Source of the DNA: Nevskiaceae bacterium | Lineage (GTDB): Bacteria; Pseudomonadota; Gammaproteobacteria; Nevskiales; Nevskiaceae | Assembly (NCBI GenBank): GCA_004298465.1 | Contig: SCRT01000007.1 | Span: 1-64,000 of the forward strand | Direction of reading: 5' to 3' | Length of the DNA stretch: 64,000 nucleotides | The notes under the pieces: generated by a model | Databases searched by the model: none | Seen by the model: only the letters and a program-made list of their open reading frames with translations | Told to the model about the DNA's origin: nothing | Position numbers and translations under genes: made by a program | Shown here: positions 56,917-64,000 of the stretch, in pieces | Layout: the number at the start of each line of letters is the position of its first letter | How positions within the stretch are numbered: position 1 is the stretch's first letter

Positions 56917-57650
56917 GCGTTGGCGACCAGCGTCTTGACCCAGCGTGTCGTGCGTTCACGCATCAGCAGTTCACTGCGCATGCGCACGAGTTGTGTATAA
57001 CCGAAGAACAGGGTGAAACCAAGCATACAGACCAGCATTGGCCACAACATGTTCCATGTGATGGTCGGACCACCGAGGCGGAACACCGTGGACCCCTGGT
57101 GCAGGCTGTTCCACCACACTACGGAGTAATGCACGATCGGCACGTTCACGAAGCCAACCACCGCCAGCAGCGAACAGGCACGGGCAGCGGCGCGCGGTTC
57201 TTCGATCGCGGTATTCAGGGCTACGACACCCAGATACAGGAACAACAACACAAGTTCCGAGGTCAGGCGGGCATCCCATACCCACCACGCCCCCCACATC
57301 GGCTTGCCCCACAGCATGCCGCTGACCAGCGCCAGTGCCGTGAAACTGGCACCCACCGGTGCTGCCGCAACCACCGCCACTTCCGCCAGTTTCAGGCGCC
57401 AGACCAGTGCGATGAAAGCAGCTACCGCCATCACGGTGTAGGCGAACAGGCTCATCCACGCCGCCGGAACATGAACGTAAATGATGCGGAAGGCGTCGCC
57501 CTGCTGGTAGTCGGGAGGCGCCAGCACCAGCCCGCCGTAGGCCCCAACCGCCAGCAACACGAGTGCAGCCCCCAGCAGCCACGGCGCCAGACGCCCGGCG
57601 AAGACGTAGAAGCTGGGCGGGGATGCGAGGCGGTGAAACCAGGTCCACAT
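56913..57650 (-). CDS. ccmC: Haem export/handling protein CcmC
   Basis: CcmC loads haem onto CcmE. The 245-residue protein has six helices and the WWD motif GMLWGKPMWGAWWVWDARLTSEL (WGxWWxWDxRLT visible), with haem histidines expected in IYVHVPAAWMS and PIVHYSVVWWNSLHQG. Length is normal; it starts 16 bp after the ccmB stop. Confidence 0.97.
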   Translation of the reverse strand: MWTWFHRLASPPSFYVFAGRLAPWLLGAALVLLAVGAYGGLVLAPPDYQQGDAFRIIYVHVPAAWMSLFAYTVMAVAAFIALVWRLKLAEVAVVAAAPVGASFTALALVSGMLWGKPMWGAWWVWDARLTSELVLLFLYLGVVALNTAIEEPRAAARACSLLAVVGFVNVPIVHYSVVWWNSLHQGSTVFRLGGPTITWNMLWPMLVCMLGFTLFFGYTQLVRMRSELLMRERTTRWVKTLVANA

Positions 57651-57666
57651 GATCGGTTACCGGAAT

Positions 57667-58347
57667 TTATTCAAGGGCGTTGCGTAATGCCGCCGCCGCC
57701 GCCCAGGGAATGAGAACCGCCGCCAGCACGAGTTCGGCGGCGAGGAAGTATAGCGGAGCAGCCGCCGGCAACCCTTGACCTGCAGCACGCACGGCGCCGG
57801 CGCCGAACACCACCACCGGTGCCATCAGCGGCAGCACCAGAACCGGCAGCAGCACGCCGGCGCGCGGTACGGCGACCGTGAGGGCCGCGGCGAACGCACC
57901 GATCAGCATCAGCGTGGGCGTGCCCAGCAGCAGCCCGGCCACCAGCACGGAAATCGGCACGCCTGCCAGCCCCAGCGCCACAGCCAGCACCGGCCCCAGC
58001 ACCACCAGCGGCGCACCGCTGACGCACCAGCGCGACAGGATCTTGGCCGCCACGAGCGGCGCCAGCGGCACCGGCGCCAGCAGCAGTTGTTCCAGCGTGC
58101 CGTCCTCGAGATCGGCGCGGAACATGCGTTCCAGTCCCATGAGTGCGGCGAGCAGCGCGCCGACCCAGATGATGGCAGGTGCGAACGTCCGCAGCGCCGG
58201 ATCGCCGGGTGCCGTCGCCAGCCCGAACATCAGCACTACGAGCACATAGAACACCAGCGGCTGCATCCACTCCGCCCGCTCGCGCAGCGCCAGCTTGAAC
58301 TCGCGCGCGAACACGGCCCATGTGGCGGTCCACAATGCGCCGGTCAT
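57667..58347 (-). CDS. ccmB: ABC transporter permease CcmB
   Basis: CcmB is the membrane subunit of the CcmAB ATPase that releases haem-loaded CcmE. The 226-residue protein has six helices, with FKLALRERAEWMQPLVFYVLV near the start and LEDGTLEQLLLAPVPLAPLVAAK in the cytoplasmic loop. ATG 58347 overlaps the ccmA stop. An open frame to 58659 runs antiparallel to no family sequence and was rejected. Confidence 0.95.
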   Translation of the reverse strand: MTGALWTATWAVFAREFKLALRERAEWMQPLVFYVLVVLMFGLATAPGDPALRTFAPAIIWVGALLAALMGLERMFRADLEDGTLEQLLLAPVPLAPLVAAKILSRWCVSGAPLVVLGPVLAVALGLAGVPISVLVAGLLLGTPTLMLIGAFAAALTVAVPRAGVLLPVLVLPLMAPVVVFGAGAVRAAGQGLPAAAPLYFLAAELVLAAVLIPWAAAAALRNALE

Positions 58348-58931
58348 GCGCCGAGCACCCATTCGCGCCGTGTCGCCACCGCTGCCAGCGGCTGATGGCT
58401 GCTGACCACGACCGCCCCGCCCGCCGCGGCGTGTTCGTTCAGCAGGGTGCACACAAGTTCGATGCCCGCGGCGTCGAGCCCGGCCAGCGGTTCGTCGAGG
58501 AACCACCATGGCCGCGGGCTCAGAAGCAAGCGCGCCAGTGCTACCCGTCGCCGCTGTCCGGTGGACAGCTTGCCGCACGGCCGATGCCGCAGGCGCTGCA
58601 AGCCGACACGCTGCAGCGCGCCCGCCGTACCACGCCCTGAAACGCCGGACAAGCGGCACCAGAAACCGAGGTTTTCCAGCGGCGACAAGCTGGTGTTCAA
58701 CGCGTTGCGATGCCCAACCCAGTGCAGCGCGTCGGCCTCCGGCTGGCCTTCGACACGACCCTCCGCCGGCGCCCGCAGGCCGCTCAGCACTTCCAGCAGC
58801 GACGTCTTGCCGGCGCCGTTGGCGCCGACCAGATGCAGCACTTCGCCCGGCTCGACCGTGAAGTTGAGTGCCGACAGGACACGGCGGTCGCCGCGGGCAA
58901 CGGCGAGGTCGATGACGCGCAGAGGATTCAC
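58344..58931 (-). CDS. ccmA: Haem-maturation ABC transporter ATP-binding protein CcmA
   Basis: The 195-residue ATPase shows Walker A LVGANGAGKTSLLEVL, the signature KLSTGQRRRVALARL and Walker B WWFLDEPLAGLD. It is shorter than common ABC ATPases, as usual for CcmA. It is the first gene of the ccmABCDEFGHI operon; 67 bp separate it from the DUF442 gene upstream, so a promoter may lie there or transcription may read through. Confidence 0.95.
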   Translation of the reverse strand: MNPLRVIDLAVARGDRRVLSALNFTVEPGEVLHLVGANGAGKTSLLEVLSGLRAPAEGRVEGQPEADALHWVGHRNALNTSLSPLENLGFWCRLSGVSGRGTAGALQRVGLQRLRHRPCGKLSTGQRRRVALARLLLSPRPWWFLDEPLAGLDAAGIELVCTLLNEHAAAGGAVVVSSHQPLAAVATRREWVLGA

Positions 58932-58998
58932 GCAGAAGGTTGGAACGGGCGGGGTTGCCAGTTTACCGGGTGGCTCACGCGCACCACAGCGGCCGGCG

Positions 58999-59442
58999 TC
59001 AGCCGAGCAGACCGCGCACGGCCGGTTCCATGGCCTTCAACCCCCATTGGCGACCGACCACAAGCGCAGCTTCGATATCGCGGCCCTGCACCCAGGCCGC
59101 ACGCAGCGCCATCAGCGCGCCGACGCGATTCCCGCTTGCGCAATGGATGAGTGTGGGTACTTCGGGCTTCGCGTTCAGCAGTGCGTCCAGCCGGTCGACG
59201 TTTGCACGGTTCAGGTCCCCACCGCCGGCGATACCGAGCTCGACATAGTCCAGCGCCAGTGCCTTGGCTGCTGCCGCCTCGTCGTAGCCGGAATCCTCGC
59301 TGGCCGGCCGCAGCGTGATCACACGCTTCAACCCGCTCCGTGCCGCTGCCGCCAGCTGCGCCGCTGTCGGCTGGCCGCCGCAGGCATAGCCAGGCGCCGG
59401 ATGGGCACCATTGATGAGCCCTGCGATATCGAAATCCTTCAT
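58999..59442 (-). CDS. DUF442 (BLH N-terminal-like) phosphatase-fold protein
   Basis: The 147-residue protein matches the beta-lactamase-hydrolase-like phosphatase family: GLKRVITLRPASEDSGYDEAAAA, then the cysteine loop LIHCASGNRVGALMALRA (C-x4-R as in CRSGTR of the family). In BLH of Xylella and Agrobacterium this domain is fused to a persulfide dioxygenase; here the dioxygenase is a separate divergent gene. A sulfurtransferase-like role in sulfide handling is likely. AGGAG precedes ATG 59442. Confidence 0.88.
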   Translation of the reverse strand: MKDFDIAGLINGAHPAPGYACGGQPTAAQLAAAARSGLKRVITLRPASEDSGYDEAAAAKALALDYVELGIAGGGDLNRANVDRLDALLNAKPEVPTLIHCASGNRVGALMALRAAWVQGRDIEAALVVGRQWGLKAMEPAVRGLLG

Positions 59443-59510
59443 GACTTGTCTCCTTGTGTATGAGTCAGAACTGAAATCCACATCATGCTAGGGACTGGCT
59501 GCTGTACCAG

Positions 59511-59567
59511 CAACCGCCCCGTCCATCTTTGGTGCCCCCTCCACGGGAGGGAAATTTACAGCGCCGA
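59511..59567. repeat. Dispersed short repeat (CACCCCTCCACGGAAGGGG type), copy 2
   Basis: This is the diverged second copy of the element at 33776-33836: CAACCGCCCCGTCC, then CCCCCTCCACGGGAGGG and AGCGCCGAA. It lies in the 354-bp divergent region 59443-59796, which also holds the promoter of the persulfide dioxygenase gene. Confidence 0.55.
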
Positions 59568-59734
59568 AACGGGCTTTGGCAGCGTGAATTTCCTGCCTCC
59601 GGGCGGGTGCCCGAAGGGCTGGCTGGGTAGTTCCTGGTCAGAGTCGAAAACCACGAGAAGATCTTGATTTTCAGACACTTGCCCTATTCATTTTTGATGC
59701 CCGTCGCGTTCCGCTTTCCAGCATCTGCAGTGAT

Positions 59735-59763
59735 TGCGAGTAATATAGCTCAATGACATAAAC
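59735..59763 (+). promoter_or_regulatory. Candidate sigma-70 promoter for the persulfide dioxygenase operon
   Basis: TTGCGA and CATAAA stand 17 bp apart, 33 bp before the start codon, in the only A/T-rich part of the gap. The 9-mer TATTCATTT occurs at 59685-59693 and 59766-59774 on either side and could be a regulator site. Matches are moderate. Confidence 0.35.
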
Positions 59764-59796
59764 TTATTCATTTGTAGGCAATCCGGAGATTCCACC

Positions 59797-60501
59797 ATGT
59801 TGTTCCGCCAATTCTCGGATCCGGTTTCCAACACTTACACTTATCTGCTGGCCGCAGGGTCCGGCGCTCGGGCCGTCATCATCGACCCGGTGAAATCGCA
59901 GCTCGCGCAATACCTTATCGCCATCGAGCAGCTTGGGTTGACGCTTGCGAAGGCGATCGATACGCATACCCACGCCGATCACATCACGGCGCTCGGCGCA
60001 CTGCGCGACCACACCGGCTGCGAAACCGTCATGGGGCAGCACTCCGGCGCCGAATGCGTCTCGCGGCGCATCACGGACGGCGAGCGCCTCGATGTCGACG
60101 GGCTGCACCTGCAGGCGCTCTACACGCCCGGGCACACGGATGAATCCTTCAGCTTCGTGCTGGACCCGGACGCGCCGCGCGCGGTGTTCACCGGCGATGC
60201 ACTGCTCATCCGCGGCAGCGGCCGCACGGATTTCCAGAACGGCGACGCCGGCAAATCGTGGGACTCCATCACCCGCAAGCTGTTCACGTTGCCGGGCAGC
60301 ACGCTCGTCTACCCGGGACACGACTACAAGGGCTGGACGTGTTCCTCCATCGCCGAGGAGAAGCGCTACAACCCGCGGCTCGCCGGCAAGACGCGAGCGG
60401 AATACATCGCGATCATGGACAACCTCAACCTGCCGGACCCGAAGCTGATGGATGTCGCGATTCCCGCGAACCTGGCCTGCGGGCGCGGCACGGATGACTG
60501 A
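59797..60501 (+). CDS. ETHE1-type persulfide dioxygenase
   Basis: The enzyme oxidises glutathione persulfide to sulfite and glutathione using O2 and iron. The 234-residue metallo-beta-lactamase-fold protein shows DTHTHADHITALGAL (HxHxDH), LYTPGHTDESFSF, FTGDALLIRGSGRTDFQNG (the GRTDFQxG hallmark of ETHE1) and LVYPGHDYKG. The start follows GGAG. The TauE/SafE gene begins 2 bp after its stop, so produced sulfite can be exported. Confidence 0.95.
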   Translation: MLFRQFSDPVSNTYTYLLAAGSGARAVIIDPVKSQLAQYLIAIEQLGLTLAKAIDTHTHADHITALGALRDHTGCETVMGQHSGAECVSRRITDGERLDVDGLHLQALYTPGHTDESFSFVLDPDAPRAVFTGDALLIRGSGRTDFQNGDAGKSWDSITRKLFTLPGSTLVYPGHDYKGWTCSSIAEEKRYNPRLAGKTRAEYIAIMDNLNLPDPKLMDVAIPANLACGRGTDD

Positions 60502-60503
60502 TC

Positions 60504-61301
60504 ATGCTTGAAACGAGCGCCACGCTCGTCCAGCAGCTGTTGTCCATCGGCTGCGGCGGGCTGGTCGGTTTTTCGCTGGCGCTGACCGGCGGCGGCGGCT
60601 CCACCCTCGCGGTGCCGCTGCTGCTGTATGTCGTCGGCATCCAGGATGCGCACATGGCGATCGGCACCAGCGCACTGGCCGTCGCCGTGAACGCCTATGC
60701 GAACCTGATTCCACACGCCCGTGCCGGGCACGTGCGCTGGCGCATGGGTCTCGTGTTTACGGCCACCGGCATCGTCGGAGCGTTCCTCGGATCGGAACTC
60801 GGCAAGGTCGTCGACGGACGGCACCTGATCGGCTTGTTCGCCATGCTGGTACTGGTGGTTGCCGTGTTCATGGTGCGGCCCAAGCCGAAATGCGCAGCCG
60901 GGCAGCCCCCCCTCGCGCAACCGCCACCGCCGGCATTGCCTGCGCGCCTGTCGGCAAGCGGCCTCGGTGCCGGTGCCATCGCCGGCTTCTTCGGCGTGGG
61001 TGGCGGCTTCCTGATCGTGCCGGGATTGATGCTTGCGGCACGGATTCCGATCATCGACGCGATCGGGACTTCGCTGTTCGGCGTCGGCAGCTTCGGGCTG
61101 ACGACCGCGTTCAACTACGCGCGCTCGGGAATGATCGACTGGCCGATCGCCGGGTTGTTCATCTTCGGTGGCATCGCCGGCGGCTGGCTGGGGGCGATCG
61201 CCGCCCGGCACCTGTCCACTCGACACGGTGCGCTGAACTGGATCTTTGCGGGGCTGATCTTTGCCATCGGCGTGTACATGTTGTTCCGCACTTACGGCTG
61301 A
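60504..61301 (+). CDS. TauE/SafE-family sulfite exporter
   Basis: The 265-residue membrane protein has about eight helices and the two family repeats: SLALTGGGGSTLAVPLLLYVVG with DAHMAIGTSALAVAVNA, and AGFFGVGGGFLIVPGLML with PIIDAIGTSLFGVGSF. The family exports sulfite or related C2-sulfonates. Coupling with the persulfide dioxygenase gene supports sulfite as substrate. The gene follows after 2 bp. Confidence 0.93.
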   Translation: MLETSATLVQQLLSIGCGGLVGFSLALTGGGGSTLAVPLLLYVVGIQDAHMAIGTSALAVAVNAYANLIPHARAGHVRWRMGLVFTATGIVGAFLGSELGKVVDGRHLIGLFAMLVLVVAVFMVRPKPKCAAGQPPLAQPPPPALPARLSASGLGAGAIAGFFGVGGGFLIVPGLMLAARIPIIDAIGTSLFGVGSFGLTTAFNYARSGMIDWPIAGLFIFGGIAGGWLGAIAARHLSTRHGALNWIFAGLIFAIGVYMLFRTYG

Positions 61302-61340
61302 AACTGCTGCGCAGCAAGACGGCAACAGGCGAGCCGCGAT

Positions 61341-61838
61341 TCAGCGCCGCCGCTGCAAACGCAGGAACGTGCATGCGTACGGGTGGCGCGTATCCGCGGC
61401 GAGTTCCTCGCGCCAGGTTTCCTGCCACGCAGTGGCGTCGAACGCCGGGAAGTGCGTGTCACCATCCGGTGTGGCGTGGACGCGCGTGAGTTCGAGTCGA
61501 TCCGCCAGCGGCAAGGCGATGGCAAACACCTGCGCACCGCCGATGACATGCAGTTCCGGTTTCGTGCACGCCGCACACGCGGCGGAAAAATCGTGGAACA
61601 CGCGCACGCCTTCTGCCGTGTAGCCGGTATCACGCGTCAGCACCCAGCTCGTGCGTCCCGGCAGCGGCCCGTGGAAGGATTCCCACGTGCGCCGCCCCAT
61701 GAGCAGCGTGTGACCCATCGTCACGCGTTTGAAATGCTGAAGATCCGCCGGCAGATGCCAGGGCAGTACCCCGTCCTTGCCGATCACGCCGTTGTCAGCC
61801 ACAGCCACGACCAGCACGATTTCCGGTTTGTTCATCAT
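61341..61838 (-). CDS. folA: Dihydrofolate reductase
   Basis: The 165-residue enzyme shows LVVAVADNGVIGKDGVLPWHLPADLQHF, in which the Asp of PADL is the catalytic acid, MGRRTWES (NADPH binding), VIGGAQVFAIALPLADRL and the strand LTRVHA. Length is normal. It overlaps the NUDIX gene by 4 bp. It supplies tetrahydrofolate for thymidylate and purine synthesis. Confidence 0.96.
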   Translation of the reverse strand: MMNKPEIVLVVAVADNGVIGKDGVLPWHLPADLQHFKRVTMGHTLLMGRRTWESFHGPLPGRTSWVLTRDTGYTAEGVRVFHDFSAACAACTKPELHVIGGAQVFAIALPLADRLELTRVHATPDGDTHFPAFDATAWQETWREELAADTRHPYACTFLRLQRRR

Positions 61839-62500
61839 GTATCGGCTTCAGCACGGTGCGCCGCGGAGGTCGAAGTATGGCTGGCCAGGGCGCATTCGCG
61901 CGACAACCGCCCCATGCGCATCAGCAGGTTCACGAACACGTCCGCCGTCACGCCCCAGATGCGCGGCGCAATGTCGCTGTATTCATAGAGCCGGTGGTCA
62001 CCGCTGCGGACGGTCAGTGTCTGCAGGCGCAGATGGCGCGGGTTCAGCAAAAAATCGAGCGGCACTTCGAACACGCGCTCCACTTCGTCCGGCGCAGCGA
62101 CCAGCCGGGCATCGGGTGCGATGCGCGCCACGACTGGCGTGACAACGAAACCGCTGATGGTTTCCAGTGGGTCGAGCAGCCCGAGTGGCGTGACATCGCG
62201 TGCGGCCAGACCGACTTCCTCACGGCTTTCGCGCAGCGCCGTGGCCAGGGCGTCCGCATCCTCGGCATCGCGCCGACCGCCCGGCAGGCTCACTTCCCCG
62301 GGGTGTTCGGGCAGATCGCTGCGCCGCAGCGTGAACACCACACCCGGCTCGCGTCCATCGCGGATGCCCAGCAGCACGGCTGCCGGCTTGCGCCGCCCGG
62401 TCCCGATCCACGCCGCGATGTTCGCGTGGTTCCAGGCAGCCGCAGGCGGCGCATCCAGCGGGTGCAGGGCCCGCGCGATTTCGGCTATTCGATCAACCAT
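61835..62500 (-). CDS. NUDIX hydrolase, CoA pyrophosphatase (NudL) type
   Basis: The 221-residue protein has PAAVLLGIRDGREPGVVFTLRRSDL, HPGEVSLPGGRRDAEDAD and ALATALRESREEVGL, which give the Nudix box and the upstream LPGG-type NuCoA motif of CoA pyrophosphatases. These cleave CoA to phosphopantetheine and 3',5'-ADP. The C-terminal tail is variable. It overlaps folA and the DUF1289 gene. Confidence 0.9.
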   Translation of the reverse strand: MVDRIAEIARALHPLDAPPAAAWNHANIAAWIGTGRRKPAAVLLGIRDGREPGVVFTLRRSDLPEHPGEVSLPGGRRDAEDADALATALRESREEVGLAARDVTPLGLLDPLETISGFVVTPVVARIAPDARLVAAPDEVERVFEVPLDFLLNPRHLRLQTLTVRSGDHRLYEYSDIAPRIWGVTADVFVNLLMRMGRLSRECALASHTSTSAAHRAEADT

Positions 62501-62697
62501 GTCGCAAACGGACCCGGTGGCCGTGTCGGTTGCACATCGTGGATCCAGCGGCGGCGTGCGTCATCCGCCATGCCGCTCCATTGCGCGATTTCAGGCAAGG
62601 TTCGGCGACAGCCGAGACACAGCCCATCCGACCCCATCGTGCACACGCCAATGCACGGGCTCGTTGCGGTCGGCTTCCACTTCGGTTTTGGCGTCAT
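62485..62697 (-). CDS. DUF1289 Cys-rich small protein
   Basis: The 70-residue protein from ATG 62697 has the family core SPCIGVCTMGSDGLCLGCRRT, four cysteines spaced C-x3-C-x7-C-x2-C, followed by IAQWSGMADDARRRW. Metal binding is likely; function is unknown. An ATG at 62736 would add 13 residues without family support. Its end overlaps the NUDIX start by 16 bp, a common pairing. Confidence 0.88.
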   Translation of the reverse strand: MTPKPKWKPTATSPCIGVCTMGSDGLCLGCRRTLPEIAQWSGMADDARRRWIHDVQPTRPPGPFATWLIE

Positions 62698-63060
62698 CCT
62701 AGCGGCCACCTTTCGTCGCCGTGCTCCGTGAGTCACTGGAAAGGCGCCATCTTAAGTCTGCCGGAGTATTCCAAGCCGAGCGGGTGCCGTGACACGGCCT
62801 GAACCACCCGTCGTTCGTGGAAATCTCCGTCAATCTTCGTTGTGAACGGTTCCTCGAAGCTTCCGCCCGACTTGGCCCCGCGGGAAAATTCCCCCGGAAC
62901 TCGTGGACTGATTCCGCACTAGAACTATTACTGGTTTACGAAGTGGGTGAAGCAACATCCACAATGTGGATCGTGGTCCTGGTGTACACCGCGCACCGGT
63001 GGGCGATGCCAGCCTCTGTGACGCGCCGGATCGACCCTAGTCAATCCTGTATGCTGTTGT
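62698..63060. other. Gene-free gap before the dihydrolipoyl dehydrogenase gene
   Basis: No gene was recognised. The stretch contains a small palindrome, ATCCAC-N3-GTGGAT at 62957-62971, of unknown role. The gap probably holds the DUF1289 promoter on the minus strand and the end region of the dihydrolipoyl dehydrogenase transcript. Confidence 0.45.
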
Positions 63061-64000
63061 TCAGCGGCGCCGCGGCAGATACAGGTCGGTGATCGTCCCC
63101 AGCCCCACCTCAGCCGCCATGCCGACGGATTCACCCAGCGTCGGGTGCGGATGGATGGTGAGCGCGACGTCGGCGAGTTCGGCTCCCATTTCCACCGCAA
63201 GGGCAATTTCGGAGATCAGGTCGCCGGCATGCACGCCGACGATCCCGCCGCCGATCACGCGGCGTGTCTTCGCGTCGTAGATGAGCTTGGTGAAACCTTC
63301 GGTGCGATCCATGCCCAGCGCGCGGCCGGAAGCGGCCCACGGGAACTTCGCCACACCGATGTCCAAGGCCTGCGCCTCGGCTTCGTGTTCCGTCACCCCG
63401 ACCCACGCCACTTCGGGGTTGGTGAAAGCCACGGCGGGCACGACCCGGGCGTCCAAATGTGCCTTGCCGCCGGCCGCCGCCTCCGCGGCTACATGTCCTT
63501 CGTGCACGCCCTTGTGCGCCAGCATGGGCTGGCCGGTGAGATCGCCGATGGCGAAGATGTGCGCCACGTTCGTGCGCTGCTGCGAATCGACCGGGATCAA
63601 GCCGCGTTCCGTCACCTGCACGCCGGCAGTTTCGGCGCCGAGGGTACGGCCGTTCGCGCGCCGGCCGACGGCGACCAGCACGCGGTCGAAAACCCGGCGC
63701 TGGGGTGGGCTTGTGCCTTCGAATTCACACGCGATGCCGTCAGCTTGCGCGCTGGCGGCCGTGACTTTCGTCTGCAGATGAACGGCGACACCTTGAGCTG
63801 CAAGCCGCTTGGCGAGGGGTCGCACGAGGTCGGCATCCGCGCCCGGCATCAACTGCGGCATGAACTCCACAACCGTCACCCGTGCGCCCAGCGCGTGGTA
63901 GACCGTGGCCATTTCCAGGCCGATGATGCCGCCGCCGACCACCAGCAGGTTGCCCGGCACGTCGCGCAGCGCCAGCGCGCCGGTGGCGTCCATCACGCGC
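63061..64000 (-). CDS. lpdA: Dihydrolipoyl dehydrogenase, C-terminal part (cut by window edge)
   Basis: The visible 313 or so codons cover the NAD domain (LLVVGGGIIGLEMATVYHALG), the FAD motif HIFAIGDLTGQPMLAHKGVHEG and the dimerisation domain ending in ALTIHPHPTLGES, whose HPHPTxxE carries the catalytic His/Glu pair. It is the E3 of a 2-oxo acid dehydrogenase complex. The N-terminal FAD domain and redox-disulfide cysteines lie beyond base 64000, and so does the information on whether it belongs to a pyruvate or 2-oxoglutarate complex. Confidence 0.95.
   Translation of the reverse strand, partial: RVMDATGALALRDVPGNLLVVGGGIIGLEMATVYHALGARVTVVEFMPQLMPGADADLVRPLAKRLAAQGVAVHLQTKVTAASAQADGIACEFEGTSPPQRRVFDRVLVAVGRRANGRTLGAETAGVQVTERGLIPVDSQQRTNVAHIFAIGDLTGQPMLAHKGVHEGHVAAEAAAGGKAHLDARVVPAVAFTNPEVAWVGVTEHEAEAQALDIGVAKFPWAASGRALGMDRTEGFTKLIYDAKTRRVIGGGIVGVHAGDLISEIALAVEMGAELADVALTIHPHPTLGESVGMAAEVGLGTITDLYLPRRR

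Noticed and set aside
62957-62971. DnaA boxes or an origin at the ATCCAC-N3-GTGGAT palindrome
   Set aside because: Each half matches the DnaA consensus only partly, there is a single pair, and none of the usual origin genes is nearby.

Overview
The window is chromosomal DNA of a high-GC gammaproteobacterium. The evidence is the FimV pilus-assembly protein, RfaH, the Usg/Asd pair, the block leuC-leuD-leuB-asd-usg-fimV-truA-trpF-trpB-trpA-accD-folC-SPOR (an order familiar from Pseudomonas and Xanthomonas relatives), and dispersed GTAGGAGC...GCGAC REP palindromes. The sequence alone does not give a genus. No rRNA, tRNA, CRISPR array, prophage or intact insertion sequence was recognised.

Layout. 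1-4.1 kb (minus strand): surface-polysaccharide region with rmlB, a four-helix-bundle S23-type gene, the start of rmlA, rfaH and an EPS-type MarR regulator. Inside it a MntA/HepT antitoxin-toxin pair sits on the plus strand between two 179-bp direct repeats, and its toxin gene carries a stop codon. 4.3-20.2 kb (minus): folate, fatty-acid, tryptophan, tRNA-modification, twitching-motility, aspartate-family and leucine genes, with a divergent LysR gene at 20.3 kb. 21.2-26.2 kb (minus): GH57, GT4 and GH15 genes for alpha-glucan metabolism. 26.4-31.5 kb (plus): an overlapping operon of GMC oxidoreductase, DoxX, cupin, SMP-30 lactonase, VOC and SDR genes that looks like a sugar or alcohol oxidation pathway. 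31.6-34.9 kb: DUF3014, a Rieske oxygenase and a nitronate-monooxygenase-like gene. 35.2-39.8 kb (plus): pstSCAB-phoU. 40.4-43.7 kb (plus): pqqABCDE, including a 25-codon pqqA. 43.7-45.9 kb: a lower-GC patch with a WecA/MraY-type transferase and a broken DUF433 antitoxin gene. 45.9-51.6 kb (minus): LOG protein, then galU-sucA-sucB. 51.9-58.9 kb (minus): a complete cytochrome c maturation operon ccmABCDEFGHI. 59-61.3 kb: DUF442 phosphatase-like gene divergent from a persulfide dioxygenase and a TauE/SafE exporter, resembling a split BLH/BigR sulfide-detoxification module. 61.3-64 kb (minus): folA, NUDIX hydrolase, DUF1289 and the C-terminal part of a dihydrolipoyl dehydrogenase.

How the parts fit together. 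Most genes are housekeeping and packed with 4-bp ATGA or GTGA overlaps. PQQ synthesis, the GMC/SMP-30/SDR operon and cytochrome c maturation are all consistent with respiratory sugar or alcohol oxidation, but no PQQ-dependent dehydrogenase lies in the window. The most unusual sequence-level features are: degenerate GTGAGGA-type heptamer arrays that lie within or at the ends of coding regions (rmlA, rmlB, LysR); the repeat-flanked, toxin-inactivated HEPN/MNT module; a second toxin-antitoxin relic; RNA hairpins that separate pqqA and pstS from their downstream genes; and the GMC/DoxX operon, which is the best candidate here for an uncharacterised pathway.
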